From NCBI RefSeq assembly GCF_000797515.1, contig NZ_JSBN01000018.1, forward strand, positions 1 through 34,921: a stretch of 34,921 bases of DNA, given 5' to 3'. Made by a program: the position numbers and the translations under genes. The notes beneath the pieces are model-generated. The model did no database searches. It was given only the letters and a program-made list of their open reading frames with translations, and had not been told where the DNA came from. Shown here in pieces: positions 18,808-28,090 of the stretch. The stretch is from Sphingomonas sp. Ant H11. Its GTDB lineage: Bacteria > Pseudomonadota > Alphaproteobacteria > Sphingomonadales > Sphingomonadaceae. How positions within the stretch are numbered: position 1 is the stretch's first letter; each line of letters opens with the position of its first letter.

Positions 18808-19415
18808 CTATCGCGCGATCGTCGCCGCGGTGACGATCGCGCGATAGGCCGGTTGGTCACGCTGGAAATAGAACACGTCCGGCGCTTCGAAGGTGATCAT
18901 GTAGAGCTTGCCATCGACGATCGCTGCCACCGCTTCGCCCTTCCGGCGAACTTCCTCGTTCAAACGACTGAACGTAAAGGCAAAGCGAATCCCTTTCTGG
19001 CCCAGAAACGCGGTCGGTTCGACCGAGTCGATCGTCATAAGCTGCGTGTCGAGCGCGATGCTGTAGCTATCGGCAAACAGCGTCGGCAGGTCGGTCAGCA
19101 ACATCGTCGCGGAGAAATGCGGCAGCGGCTTGGCCTTCTTGCTGACTTCGCGGAACAGCGTGCGGCCGGTTTCGATGCCGCCGTAAAAGGTCACATCGTT
19201 CAGTCCGTCCCCGTCAATCGTCCAGGTTTCCGAATTGCGCCCCGGTCGAGCACCCATCTTGTTCCATTCGCGGTCAGGCGTCACCGTCAGCGGTGATTTC
19301 GCGACGGCGACTGGGACACCGCTCGGGATCAGCGTGTTGGATGCAAGGCCCGGGGCGCGTGCAGCAACAGAGCCGCGGCGAAGATGGAAAACGAGGTGCG
19401 CTTCATGCTCTTCAT
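18808..19415 (-). CDS. Exported protein of unknown function (one frameshift)
   Basis: About 202 residues after correction. The N terminus MKSMKRTSFSIFAAALLLHA is a signal peptide. The frame then breaks near 19357, where one missing base joins it to APGLASNTLIPSGVPVAVAK. The mature part has no motif I recognise (REWNKMGARPGRNSETWTID, FYGGIETGRTLFRE, FAFTFSRLNEEV) and reads like a compact alpha/beta periplasmic domain. The start at 19415 is one base after the stop of the M48 peptidase gene, so this is the last gene of a three-gene exported-protein operon. The C-terminal codons overlap the palindrome at 18809-18846. Function unknown; association with the M48 peptidase is inferred from position. 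Confidence 0.75.
18809..18846. terminator. Perfect 15-bp palindrome at convergent gene ends
   Basis: TATCGCGCGATCGTC (18809-18823) and GACGATCGCGCGATA (18832-18846) pair perfectly across 8 nt. It lies within the last twelve or so codons of the minus-strand exported-protein gene and 23 nt beyond the stop of the plus-strand small gene. It may terminate both transcripts, though neither side has a T-run. Confidence 0.5.
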
Positions 19416-19416
19416 C

Positions 19417-20620
19417 TCACTGAATCAAGGTGGAAATCATGGCGCTGTCGACAGCGTTTGGCTTCATCGCCAGATACCGCCGCAGCGAGTCCGCCGCCGC
19501 CGGATCACGGCTGCGCATTTGCGCCAGGCCGAGCCCGCGATACGCGTCGGCATTGCTCGGCTCCTGCTCCAGCGCGGCACGGTAAAAACCGGCAGCGGAG
19601 ACGAGATCGCGCGGATTTCCGCGCGACCGATAAAGTTCCCCACGCGCGAACAGCAGGTCGGCCGTCCACTGCGCCCCGGCGAGTTCCCCCAACAGATAAT
19701 CGGTACCCTCAAAATCGTTGAGCTTGATCTGATCCGCCAGCAACTGCGGCCGCCACGCGACCATCGCCGCGTCCAGCCGTGCGCGGCCGTCCTCGCCGGA
19801 TTTGTCCATGGCGATCGCAAGCTCGCGCAAATAAGTGGCGCGCTCCAAGGTTGCCGGGTGCGTCGCGAAAAAGGCGACGCGGTCGTACCGGGTGCTGCGC
19901 TGCCGCCGCCCGCGCGCGGTCGCGTCGGCCTCGTCCATCACGCGGCCCCAGAGATCGGCGAAACAGCGCGGATCGTAGGACGACGCCTTCAAATACGCCA
20001 TCGAGAGCAAATCCGCCTGGCGCTCCTGCTCGCGGCTGAACGCGAAGATCGATCCGAAAGCCGCGTTTTTGTACCGATTGCGCCGTGCGCACGGTATTGT
20101 AGGCACCGGTTCCACCGTAGGTATACGCGCCGGCTGCCGCGACCCCGGCCCACGCCATGACATCAGTGGCCGAGCGCTTTTGCTTGAAGCCCACCAGGCT
20201 GTGCCGCAACTCGAAATGCGCGAATTCGTGCCCCAGCACAGCTGCCAGTTCGGCCTCGTTGCGGACACGCAGCAACAGGCCGGTTTGCACCACAAGCATG
20301 CCATTTGGAGCCATCGACGCGTTGAAGGCCGCGTTGCGCACGACATAGATGCGCACGCTGTCGCAGCGTGGTGCCCCGACCGCGCGACACACCACGTCAT
20401 GCAGATAGCTTTGCAGCTTGGGATCGGACACGACCGCCTTCGAATCGCGCAGCAGCCGCTCGTCTTCATCAACCATCATCCACAGGCCGCGCTCATCCAT
20501 GCCCTGCGGCTGATAAGCACCCGCATAGGGCGGAAGCGTCGGCAACGGGTCGCCCTTCGCCGCGAGCGGCGCGGCAACCACGATCGCCATGGCTGCCAAC
20601 ACCTTCCACAAGGCGCGCAT
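19417..20620 (-). CDS. Exported M48-family zinc metallopeptidase with TPR region (one frameshift)
   Basis: An M48-type peptidase related to BepA/LoiP-like envelope proteases. It has a signal peptide (MRALWKVLAAMAIVVAAPLAA), the zinc motif in LGHEFAHFELRH, and the third ligand Glu within SREQERQADLLSM. The C-terminal 100 residues form TPR-like helices (DLVSAAGFYRAALEQEPSNA, DAYRGLGLAQM). The frame breaks in a five-T run at 20067-20075; removing one base joins NTVRTAQSVQ to NAAFGSIFAF and gives 400 residues. HExxH plus TPR is the arrangement of periplasmic BepA, which handles misassembled outer-membrane proteins, so a similar role is plausible but not shown. The ATG at 20620 directly abuts the stop of the upstream gene (TAA then ATG). 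Confidence 0.88.
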
Positions 20621-21370
20621 TTACTTGGCTGCCGACGCCGGAGCGGCCGACTGTGAACTTCCGGGAAAATTCTTCAACAATTGCGAGACGCGCTTTTGCG
20701 CGCCGTCCGGCGTGCGCACGTCGCCGCCCATGGCAAGATCCGCGTTGAGCCAAACCAAATCGCCGGTGTGAAGATCCACCAGCCCGGCAAAACCCTTATG
20801 TTCTCCCGACTTGACCGAAACATAGGCCATTGCCGCGAACGCCTGCAAAATCTTGCGGCCGGTCGACCCATATTGATCTTCGTTGAACAGGAACAAAGCA
20901 TAATCGGCCCCCGTCCCCTTGGCGAGATCAGCGACCCCCGGGCCCATAGTCCATTCGAACGCGTCTTTGCGTTTCTTGGTTGGCAGGCGATTACCAACGA
21001 AAAACTGGTAGCGGATCACCGAATCCGCGAGCACCGAGAACAAGGCCCGATAATCGGCCATGGTGGTTGCGGCTGGACCAATGGGTTCGTCCGCGATCAG
21101 GATCTCATTGCCCAGCTTGGTCTGCGCGGCCGCGAGCGCCACCGCCAGATTTTCCTTGGCCTGGGCGGTCCAGTCTGCGTTCGGCTCGAACATGCCGCCG
21201 GTCGATTGCGCGCCGACCTTGATCGTCGGGCGTATCAGCAGGATTCGCGCCGACCTCTGCGGGAGGACGAAGCCTGGCTTGATCCCCGATTTCTCCTGCG
21301 CCGTCGCAGGCGAACCACTCGCGACAAGGCAAACGGACGCCAGAATCGGCACCCACAATCGCAGCAACAT
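20621..21370 (-). CDS. Exported protein of unknown function, first gene of M48 operon
   Basis: A 249-residue protein with a clear signal peptide (MLLRLWVPILASVCLVASGS, cleaved near ATAQ). The mature part begins with a beta strand ILLIRPTIKVG after an LPQRS segment. It has alpha/beta alternation (NLAVALAAAQTKLGNEILIA; ADYALFLFNEDQYGSTGRKI) ending GLVDLHTGDLVWLNADLAMG. The 'tdyaL...vDl.tGdivW.n' pattern recalls envelope lipoproteins of the GNA1162/DUF799 or CsgG-like type that assemble surface structures, but I cannot confirm membership. No lipobox Cys is seen. GGGGGGAATCC precedes the ATG, and a perfect 15-bp hairpin (21382-21415) lies immediately upstream of that site. Its stop abuts the M48 start. 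Confidence 0.72.
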   Translation of the reverse strand: MLLRLWVPILASVCLVASGSPATAQEKSGIKPGFVLPQRSARILLIRPTIKVGAQSTGGMFEPNADWTAQAKENLAVALAAAQTKLGNEILIADEPIGPAATTMADYRALFSVLADSVIRYQFFVGNRLPTKKRKDAFEWTMGPGVADLAKGTGADYALFLFNEDQYGSTGRKILQAFAAMAYVSVKSGEHKGFAGLVDLHTGDLVWLNADLAMGGDVRTPDGAQKRVSQLLKNFPGSSQSAAPASAAK

Positions 21371-21381
21371 GGATTCCCCCC

Positions 21382-21415
21382 GTCATATCGGACTCGCCCC
21401 CGAGTCCGATATGAC
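21382..21415. repeat. Perfect 15-bp hairpin upstream of exported-protein operon
   Basis: GTCATATCGGACTCG (21382-21396) and CGAGTCCGATATGAC (21401-21415) are perfect inverted repeats around CCCC. On the minus strand the hairpin ends only 3-4 nt before the GGGGG ribosome-binding site of the 21370 start, and it lies 82 nt after the gatB stop. It could be a terminator for gatB without a T-tract, a translation-blocking leader structure, or a dispersed repeat. Confidence 0.7.
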
Positions 21416-21496
21416 GAGCTTAAGCGCCGGAAGCGCGCCGGATCAACCCACTATTCGATGCCGCACCGCAACGAAAATGCAATAAACCCTGAGATT

Positions 21497-22969
21497 CTAT
21501 CCCAGCATCTTCTTCAGCACTTCATTCACCACGCCCGGATTAGCCTTTCCGCCCATCGCCTTCATCGTCTGGCCGACGAAGAAGCCGAACAATTTGTCCT
21601 TGCCGCCGCGATAATCGGCAACCTTGTCTTCGTTAGCCGCCATCACTTCGGCGATGACACGTTCGATTTCGCCGGTGTCGCTGGTCTGCTTGAGTCCATG
21701 TTCTTCAACCACCGCCGCCGCGCCCTGCCCGGTTTCGAGCATGATCTCGAACACCTGCTTGGCGAGCGTGCTCGACAGCGTGCCATCGGCGATCAGGCCG
21801 AGCAGTTCCGCCGCCTGGGTCGGACTGACCGGCGCGTTTTCAATATCCTTGCCGGTGCGGTTGAGCGCACCGAACAGTTCCGACGTCGTCCAGTTCGCCG
21901 CCGCCACCGGTGCCGCACCGCAATCGAGCAGCGCATCGAACCAGCGCGCCGCCTCGACCTCCGCCGTCAGCACTGCGGCTGCATAAGGCGTAATGCCAAG
22001 CGCTTCATAGCGCCGCCGCTTGGTGTCGGGCAGTTCGGGCAGCGACGCACGACATTCGGCGAGGAACGCCTCGTCGAGCTCAAGCGGCAACAGATCGGGG
22101 TCGGGGAAATAGCGGTAATCGTGCGCATCTTCCTTCGACCGCATCGAGCGCGTCTCGTTGCGATCGGGGTCGTACAGCCGCGTTTCCTGGACGATGCGCC
22201 CGCCATCCTCCAGCACCTCGACCTGGCGGCGCGCTTCCTGCTCGACCACCGCCATCACGAAGCGCACCGAATTGACGTTCTTGGTCTCGGTCCGCGTGCC
22301 CAGCGGCTCGCCCGGCTTGCGCACGCTGACATTGACGTCGGCGCGCATCGAGCCTTCTTCCATATTGCCGTCGCACGATCCGACATAGCGCAGAATCGAT
22401 CGCAACTTTCGCAGATAAGCCCCTGCTTCTGCAGGAGACGTCATGTCCGGCTTCGACACGATTTCCATCAGCGCCACGCCCGAGCGGTTGAGATCGACAT
22501 AGGAGCGGGTCGGATGCTGATCGTGCATCAATTTGCCGGCATCCTGCTCGACATGGATGCGCTCGACGCCGATGCGCTTGCCGTGCGCGTCGGGGTTCTT
22601 TTCGTCCAGGCTGATGTCGATCGCGCCCTCGCCCACCAGCGGGTGGTAGAGCTGACTGATCTGATAGCCCTGCGGCAAATCGGCATAGAAATAGTTCTTG
22701 CGGTCGAACCGCGACCAGCGGTTGATCTGCGCCTCGATCGCCATGCCGGTGCGCACCGCCTGGCGGATGCATTCGCGGTTGGGCACGGGCAGCATCCCCG
22801 GCATCGCCGCATCGACCAGCGACACTTGCGTGTTGGGCTCCGCGCCAAACGCCGTCGCCGCGCCCGAGAAGAGCTTGGCATTGGTGGTGATCTGCGCATG
22901 GACTTCGAGGCCGACCACGACCTCCCAGTCGCCGGTTTCGCCGCGGATGGTGTATTTAGTATCGGTCAT
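21497..22969 (-). CDS. gatB: Aspartyl/glutamyl-tRNA amidotransferase subunit B
   Basis: GatB is the kinase/tRNA-binding subunit of GatCAB, which converts Glu-tRNA(Gln) and Asp-tRNA(Asn) to the amidated forms using ammonia from GatA. The 490-residue protein shows the signature [15 protein letters not shown], the metal/ATP cradle with [28 protein letters not shown] and [17 protein letters not shown], then the C-terminal YqeY-like tail domain ending [10 protein letters not shown]. The start at ATG 22969 is where homology begins; the open frame extends upstream but with arginine-rich noise. The ATG overlaps by one base the stop of a 52-codon ORF that separates it from gatA. The frame is intact. 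Confidence 0.97.
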   Translation of the reverse strand: MTDTKYTIRGETGDWEVVVGLEVHAQITTNAKLFSGAATAFGAEPNTQVSLVDAAMPGMLPVPNRECIRQAVRTGMAIEAQINRWSRFDRKNYFYADLPQGYQISQLYHPLVGEGAIDISLDEKNPDAHGKRIGVERIHVEQDAGKLMHDQHPTRSYVDLNRSGVALMEIVSKPDMTSPAEAGAYLRKLRSILRYVGSCDGNMEEGSMRADVNVSVRKPGEPLGTRTETKNVNSVRFVMAVVEQEARRQVEVLEDGGRIVQETRLYDPDRNETRSMRSKEDAHDYRYFPDPDLLPLELDEAFLAECRASLPELPDTKRRRYEALGITPYAAAVLTAEVEAARWFDALLDCGAAPVAAANWTTSELFGALNRTGKDIENAPVSPTQAAELLGLIADGTLSSTLAKQVFEIMLETGQGAAAVVEEHGLKQTSDTGEIERVIAEVMAANEDKVADYRGGKDKLFGFFVGQTMKAMGGKANPGVVNEVLKKMLG

Positions 22970-23127
22970 TATTTTAGCCCTTCGGCTTCGCGACGGAGTG
23001 CGTCGCGCTGGCGCTGGCGGTCTCGAGGTGATTGGCGGATGCTTTTCGAACGCGAACTTTGTCGCACAGGCGCGGCAAACTCGATCAGCCGCCCGACAAA
23101 CTCTGCGACGACATCCGAGACGCTCAC
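22969..23127 (-). CDS. Unrecognised 52-residue ORF between gatA and gatB
   Basis: This ORF starts with a GTG that overlaps the gatA stop (GTGA, 23127-23124) and ends with a TAA that overlaps the gatB ATG by one base (TAATG, 22971-22967). It therefore fills the whole gap with the two closest forms of translational coupling. The product begins [20 protein letters not shown], a short amphipathic helix, and continues with an Arg-rich, polar second half ending [14 protein letters not shown]. Ten of its 52 residues are Arg, giving a strongly basic tail. I recognise no family. Codon use is ordinary for the region. It could be a real small protein acting with GatCAB or tRNA, or merely a spacer kept open by chance, although the exact fit on both sides favours the former. 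Confidence 0.55.
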   Translation of the reverse strand: MSVSDVVAEFVGRLIEFAAPVRQSSRSKSIRQSPRDRQRQRDALRREAEGLK

Positions 23128-24608
23128 CACCAACGCTCCGCCCGCGCGGTGAAGCCCGCGCGTTGCTCGATCGCGAGGCCGGCGTTGAGCACGCTCTGCT
23201 CATCCAGCGCCTTGCCGATGATCTGAAGCCCGAGCGGCAGCCCCTGCCCGTCCAGCCCGCCGGGCACGCTCATCGCCGGCAAACCGGCGAGCGACGACGG
23301 CACGGTGAACACGTCGTTCAAATACATCGCGATCGGATCGGCCGACTTTTCGCCCAGCGCGAATGCCGCCGAGGGCGCAGTCGGGGTCAGCAGCACGTCA
23401 CACGTGGCCCAGGCCTGCTCGAAATCGCGCGCGATCAGCGTGCGGACCTTCGAAGCCTGTGTGAAGTACGCATCGTAAAACCCTGCCGACAATACATAGG
23501 TGCCGATCATGATCCGACGTTTCACTTCGTCACCGAAGCCCGCGGCGCGGGTCGCGGCATACATGTCCTGCAAGCCTGCCCCCTCGGGCAGATCGCGCAG
23601 GCCGTAGCGCACGCCGTCATAGCGCGCGAGGTTGGACGAGGCTTCGGCCGGCGCGATGATGTAATAAGCCGGCAGCGCATATTTGGTGTGCGGCAGCGAG
23701 ACTTCGACGATCTCCGCGCCCGCATCCTTCAGCCACTCAATGCCCTGCTGCCACAGCGCCTCGATCTCGGGCGGCATGGTATCGACGCGATATTCCTTGG
23801 GAATACCGACGCGCTTGCCCTTGAGATCGCCCGACAATCCGGCTTCCCAGTTGGGCACCGGCAAATCGAGCGAAGTCGCGTCCTTGGCATCGAATCCGGC
23901 CATCGCCTCGAGCATGATCGCGCAGTCGCGCACATCGCGCGCCATTGGTCCGGCCTGATCGAGCGAGGAGGCGAAAGCGATCGTCCCCCAGCGCGAGCAG
24001 CGGCCATAGGTCGCTTGATGCCCGAAATGCCGGTAAAGGCGGCGGGCTGGCGGATCGATCCGCCGGTATCGGTGCCGGTCGCCGCCGGGCAAAGCCGCGC
24101 CGCGATCGCCGAGGAAGACCCGCCCGAAGACCCACCGGGTGCGAGCGGCGCGGTATCGCCATTGTTGCGCCGCCACGGCGAGATCACGTTGCCGAACGCG
24201 CTGGTCTCGTTCGACGATCCCATTGCGAACTGGTCGAGGTTGAGCTTGCCCAACATCCCGGCGCCTGCCTTCCACAAATTGGCCGAGACCGTCGATTCAT
24301 AAGGCGGGGTGAACCCCTCCAGAATGCGGCTGGCGGCGGTGGTCGGCACGCCGTTGGTGCAGAACAGATCCTTCATGCCGATCGGCACGCCCGCCAGCGG
24401 CTTCAGCGTTTCGCCAGCGGCACGTGCGGCATCGGCGGCGTCGGCAGCGGCGAGCGCATGATCGGGGGGTTTCGACGAGGAAGGCGTTGAGCGCCGTGGC
24501 GGCAGAGACGTTGGCGATGAAGCCCTCGGCCACTTCGCGTGCCGAAAAGCTGCCGTCGCGCACGCCGTCACGAATGGCGGCAACGCCGAGATCGGTAAGG
24601 TCGGTCAT
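23124..24608 (-). CDS. gatA: Glutamyl-tRNA amidotransferase subunit A (two frameshifts)
   Basis: GatA is the amidase that releases ammonia from glutamine for GatB. The amidase-signature Ser-Ser-Lys set is visible: Lys in [10 protein letters not shown], cis-Ser in [15 protein letters not shown], and the nucleophile Ser in [15 protein letters not shown]. Two indels split the gene: an extra C in the run at 24465-24470 (joining NAFLVETP to [10 protein letters not shown]) and a missing base near 24014 (joining FTGISGIK to [11 protein letters not shown]). Corrected length is 494 residues, standard for GatA. The ATG at 24608 overlaps the gatC stop by one base (TAATG). With gatC and gatB all present, real inactivation of gatA alone is improbable, so I regard the breaks as sequence errors. 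Confidence 0.95.
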
Positions 24609-24910
24609 TATTCGATCACCTTGGGCACGGTGAAGAAACCGTGTTCGGCCTGGGGCGCATTGGCGAGCACGGCGTCACGAATACCGCCGCCGGTCAGCGG
24701 ATCGGCATTCACGACATCGTCGCGCAGGCGCAGATGGTTGGGGATGACCGCAGTCATCGGTTGAACACCGGTGCAATCCACCTCGCCCAATTGCTCGATC
24801 CATCCCATGATGTTGTCGAGCTCGGGCGCGATGCGCGCGGCGTCTTCCTCGGTAATGGCGATACGGGCAAGACTCGCGATCTTGCGGACGGTGGCGATGT
24901 CGACTGGCAT
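24608..24910 (-). CDS. gatC: Glutamyl-tRNA amidotransferase subunit C
   Basis: GatC is the small subunit that wraps around and stabilises the GatA-GatB interface. The 100-residue product has the family pattern: [56 protein letters not shown] and the C-terminal [10 protein letters not shown]. Length and order are typical. It is first in the gatC-gatA-ORF-gatB run on the minus strand, 37 nt after the end of the DUF4153-like gene, and its stop overlaps the gatA start. The frame is intact. Confidence 0.96.
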   Translation of the reverse strand: MPVDIATVRKIASLARIAITEEDAARIAPELDNIMGWIEQLGEVDCTGVQPMTAVIPNHLRLRDDVVNADPLTGGGIRDAVLANAPQAEHGFFTVPKVIE

Positions 24911-24947
24911 GGATCGCGGCTAGCAGAGCGCCCAAGCCTTACGCAAC

Positions 24948-26745
24948 CTATTCGAACGGATCGCCGACCGGAACGCCCCCGACAAAGACGCGACGCGCGG
25001 GCACCGAACGAATCTCGACCTTGCCCGCCGCGTCCCCCGCTTTCAGCGCGGCGCGCTCGACGGGCGTGAGAGGGCGCTGGGTGTTTTCATCGATGCGCTG
25101 CCATGTATCGCCGGTCAGCCGATAGCGCGATACCCCACAGCCTGATGGAACCGTCGCCATGAACATCGCGCCGTTCTCTTCCTTTACCTTCGGCTCCCGT
25201 GCCAGATCGTCGATGCAGCTTTGCTTTATCGACACCGCCTCGGTGGCAGCGGGACGATAAAGCAAGGTGCAGCGATCCTCGCGACCCGCACCGCACCCCT
25301 GCCAATCGGTGAGCTTGGTCCGCAAGGCCAGCGGCACCGGCACCGGCACCGGCAGCACGCGCAACCGCTTCACCAGCAGATCCGCCTCGGTTTGCGTGCG
25401 GTCGATCGCCGCGACGTCCCAGCGATTGGCTTTGCCCGAAACCCCCTTGGCGCGCGCCGCGATCACCGCATTCTTCGATCCCGCCAGCCGCTTCAGCGCC
25501 GCTTTGCCGGGATCACCGAAATCGAACGCCAGCGCCGCCCAGTCGAACTTTTCAGGCGCGGTCTTGCCGGATTCGAGCCGCGCAACCTGATCGGCGGTCG
25601 ACAGCGCATTGAAGCTCAGCAGCGGCGTCGCCAGCACCAGCCCGACACCCGCGACGACGAACGCCAGCCGCAAGTTGCTCGGCCGTACCCACGCACCCCA
25701 GCGCATCCGCCCGCGCGCCAGTGCAACGATATAGGCAACACCATAAGCCGTCGCCAAGGCGACGAACACCACCGCCCACAACCGATCGGGCGTCAGGCCA
25801 TATTGGTCGATCCGCAGCCCCGTCGCGATCGCCGCTATCACCGCCAGCGGCAGCACCGCGAGCGCCAGCACCATCGCGCCCGGGCGCAGCACCGGATTGC
25901 GCAATTCCTCCTGCTCGCCATTGCCGATCACCGCATTGGCGAGGATCAGCGCGCCGATGACGCAACTCAGCAGGATCGGCGTGGTTGATTTGGTCGCCTC
26001 CCACAGCGCATTCAGCCCGGTGAACGGCAAGGCGAGGAGAAACACCAGCAACCCCAGCCCCAGCACGGGCGCCAGCACCGCCAGCACCGAGGTCACCACG
26101 CGCTGCAACAGCCGCAGCACCCCGTCGCGCTCGCGCAGCAGCCCCAGCGACGCCCCGAAACTCGCGCCGAACAGCAGCGCATTGAACCAACTATGCTGCA
26201 ACAGATCGCGCAGGAAATGCAGTCCGATCAGATCGAACAGCGATGACAATAGCCACGCGAGCCCGAACACGACGCCGGTGAACAGCCAGCACGCGCACCA
26301 CAAGACGACATTGGTCCAGGCATTGCCGTGGACATCGGCATAGGGAAATCGCCACGCCGCCTCGTTCCGCGCGGTCTGGAACAAGGGCACCGCGATCGCG
26401 ATCGACAGGAACAGGCTGGCGCTATGCCAGTCCCGCCACATCCCCCCAGCCGCCGCCATTCCAGTAGAACACCAGCCCGGCAACAGCACCGACCACCAGC
26501 CCGAACAGCACCGCCCAAGGCGCGCGTTGCCGCTCCAGCGCGAAGCCGAAGCTCGCAGCGCCCGTGCCAACCGCCGTCGCCAGCGCGATTCGCCAGTTTT
26601 CGGGATCGATCGCGGGATAGCGAACCGGCTCGCCGCGATCGAGCAATTGCTGCACCACCAGCGCGGCCAGCGCGCCGACGATGGCCAAGATCAGCGGCCG
26701 CAACCGCCATCCCGCATCCGCTTCGAAATCGCCCGATCGGTCCAT
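24948..26745 (-). CDS. DUF4153-like multi-pass membrane protein (one frameshift)
   Basis: About 598 residues after correction. The N-terminal two thirds hold roughly ten hydrophobic segments (for example LILAIVGALAALVVQQLLD, WAVLFGLVVGAVAGLVFYW, LGLGLLVFLLALPFTG, VLALAVLPLAVIAAIATG). The C-terminal 200 residues are soluble and contain Cys pairs (CGAGREDRCTLLY). This layout matches the DUF4153 family, whose function is unknown. The frame breaks in a six-G run at 26442-26447 (plus strand CCCCCC); removing one base joins WNGGGWG to MWRDWHSASLF. The ATG at 26745 is chosen because GGGGAG lies 7 nt upstream; ATG 26751 is the alternative. It runs in the same direction as gatC and diverges from the hydrolase gene at 26872. 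Confidence 0.75.
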
Positions 26746-26871
26746 CGCCATGCTCCCCAACAGTCAGGTGGGACCGAACGCCAGCGCCAAGGCGATTGCA
26801 AGCGCCGTCGTCCTGCTGCACGGAAATCGCATGACCAGTGCATCGCTCCTCCAGAAAGGCTGACCCCGCGC

Positions 26872-27975
26872 GTGGCACGCAAATTCCTTTATGCCTTTGC
26901 GGTCCTGATCGTGCTCGTGATCGCGGCCGGCTTTGCCTATGCGCTCTGGGGCATCGATCTCATAAAATTGGCGATGGTGCCGCGCGCCGCCTTCGTCGCG
27001 CTGCCGCCAGAGCCCGCCGCTGCCTATGGCCGCGCCGACATGTGGCTCGCGCGACCCGACAAGCCCGGCAATCCCGCTTTGTGGACCCCCGCAGGCTACA
27101 CCCCAGGCAAGGACCAAAAGGCGGCGGTGTTCTTCATCCACCCGACTTCCTACCTCAACCGTGCGCAGTGGAATGCGCCGCTGGACGATGCCGAGGCCAA
27201 TGCCCGCGCCGAACTGTTCCTGCGCGCGCAGGCCAGCGCGTTCAACGCCAGCGGCCAGATCTGGGCACCGCGCTATCGCCAGGCGACATTCGGCGCATTC
27301 CTGACGACCCAAGCCGCCGCCAACCAGGCGCTGAACCTCGCTTATGGCGATCTTGCCACCGCCTTCGACGCCTTCCTCGCGCAGGCGGGGACGCGCCCGA
27401 TCATCCTCGCCGGGCACAGTCAGGGCGCACTCCACCTGCTGCGGCTGCTGCGCGAGAAGGTCGCGGGCAAGCCGCTCGCCCGGCGCATTGTCGCCGCCTA
27501 TCTCATCGGCTGGCCGGTCTCGCGCACGATCGACGTGCCAGCGCTCGGCCTGCCTGAATGCCGTACCGCCGATCAGGCCGGATGCCTGCTATCGTGGCAA
27601 AGCTTCGCCGAACCCGCCGATCCCGCGCTGATCCTCGATGCCTATGCCGCCAGCACCGGCACCGACGGCAAACCGCGCCGTGGCACGCCGATGATCTGCA
27701 CCAACCCGTTGACCGGCACGCCCGATGCCGCCGCGCCTGCCGACGCCAATCTCGGCACGCTGTTCCCCGCCCCCGATCTCGCCAGCGCGACGATCGAGCC
27801 CAAACGCGTCCCCGCGCGCTGCGATGCGCGCGGCCTGTTGCTGATCGGCACCCCGCCCGCGCTTGGCGGCTATGTCCTGCCCGGCAACAATTACCACGTT
27901 TATGACTACAGCCTGTTCTGGGCGAACGTGCGCGCCGATGCGGCACGGCGGCTGGCGGCGTTCGAAAAGAAATGA
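26872..27975 (+). CDS. DUF3089-type alpha/beta hydrolase, membrane-anchored
   Basis: A 367-residue protein with one N-terminal membrane anchor (LYAFAVLIVLVIAAGFAYAL), then an alpha/beta-hydrolase domain. The nucleophile elbow is GHSQGALHLLRLL (about residue 180). AAVFFIHPTSYLNRAQWNAP resembles the oxyanion strand, and the catalytic His is probably in GNNYHVYDYSLFW. These features match DUF3089, a lipase-like family of unknown substrate. The GTG at 26872 is the start that gives the complete anchor; AAAGG lies about 12 nt upstream. The catalytic domain probably faces the periplasm. It is followed by a dispersed repeat and ruvX. The frame is intact. Confidence 0.8.
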   Translation: MARKFLYAFAVLIVLVIAAGFAYALWGIDLIKLAMVPRAAFVALPPEPAAAYGRADMWLARPDKPGNPALWTPAGYTPGKDQKAAVFFIHPTSYLNRAQWNAPLDDAEANARAELFLRAQASAFNASGQIWAPRYRQATFGAFLTTQAAANQALNLAYGDLATAFDAFLAQAGTRPIILAGHSQGALHLLRLLREKVAGKPLARRIVAAYLIGWPVSRTIDVPALGLPECRTADQAGCLLSWQSFAEPADPALILDAYAASTGTDGKPRRGTPMICTNPLTGTPDAAAPADANLGTLFPAPDLASATIEPKRVPARCDARGLLLIGTPPALGGYVLPGNNYHVYDYSLFWANVRADAARRLAAFEKK

Positions 27976-27993
27976 TGCCGTCCCCCCACCCCG

Positions 27994-28080
27994 CTCGCCC
28001 TGAGCCTGTCGAAGGGCCCGTCTCCGCAAGCGGACCGGTCGCGTGCGGAGAGCTGTGCTTCGACGCGCTCAGCACGAACG
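27994..28080. repeat. Dispersed inverted repeat (CCTGAGC...GTCGAAG type)
   Basis: The left arm CGCCCTGAGCCTGTCGAAGG (from about 27996) faces a right arm GTGCTTCGACGCGCTCAGCA (from 28055). Between them TCTCCGCA (28021-28028) pairs with TGCGGAGA (28044-28051). The CTGAGC/GTCGAAG words are typical of a repeat scattered through many proteobacterial intergenic regions, sphingomonads included. It separates the hydrolase gene from ruvX. Confidence 0.65.
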
Positions 28081-28090
28081 GAACCTGCGC

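Noticed and set aside
20681..23152. Plus-strand open frame of over 800 codons opposite gatB and the exported-protein gene
   Set aside because: It is a high-GC shadow: rich in Arg, Gly, His and Asp, without any domain, and fully antisense to well-supported genes.
23124..24608. gatA, lon, pyrC and gspD as pseudogenes
   Set aside because: Each has only single-base indels, mostly in short homopolymers, and returns to full family length on correction. Essential functions would not all be lost at once.
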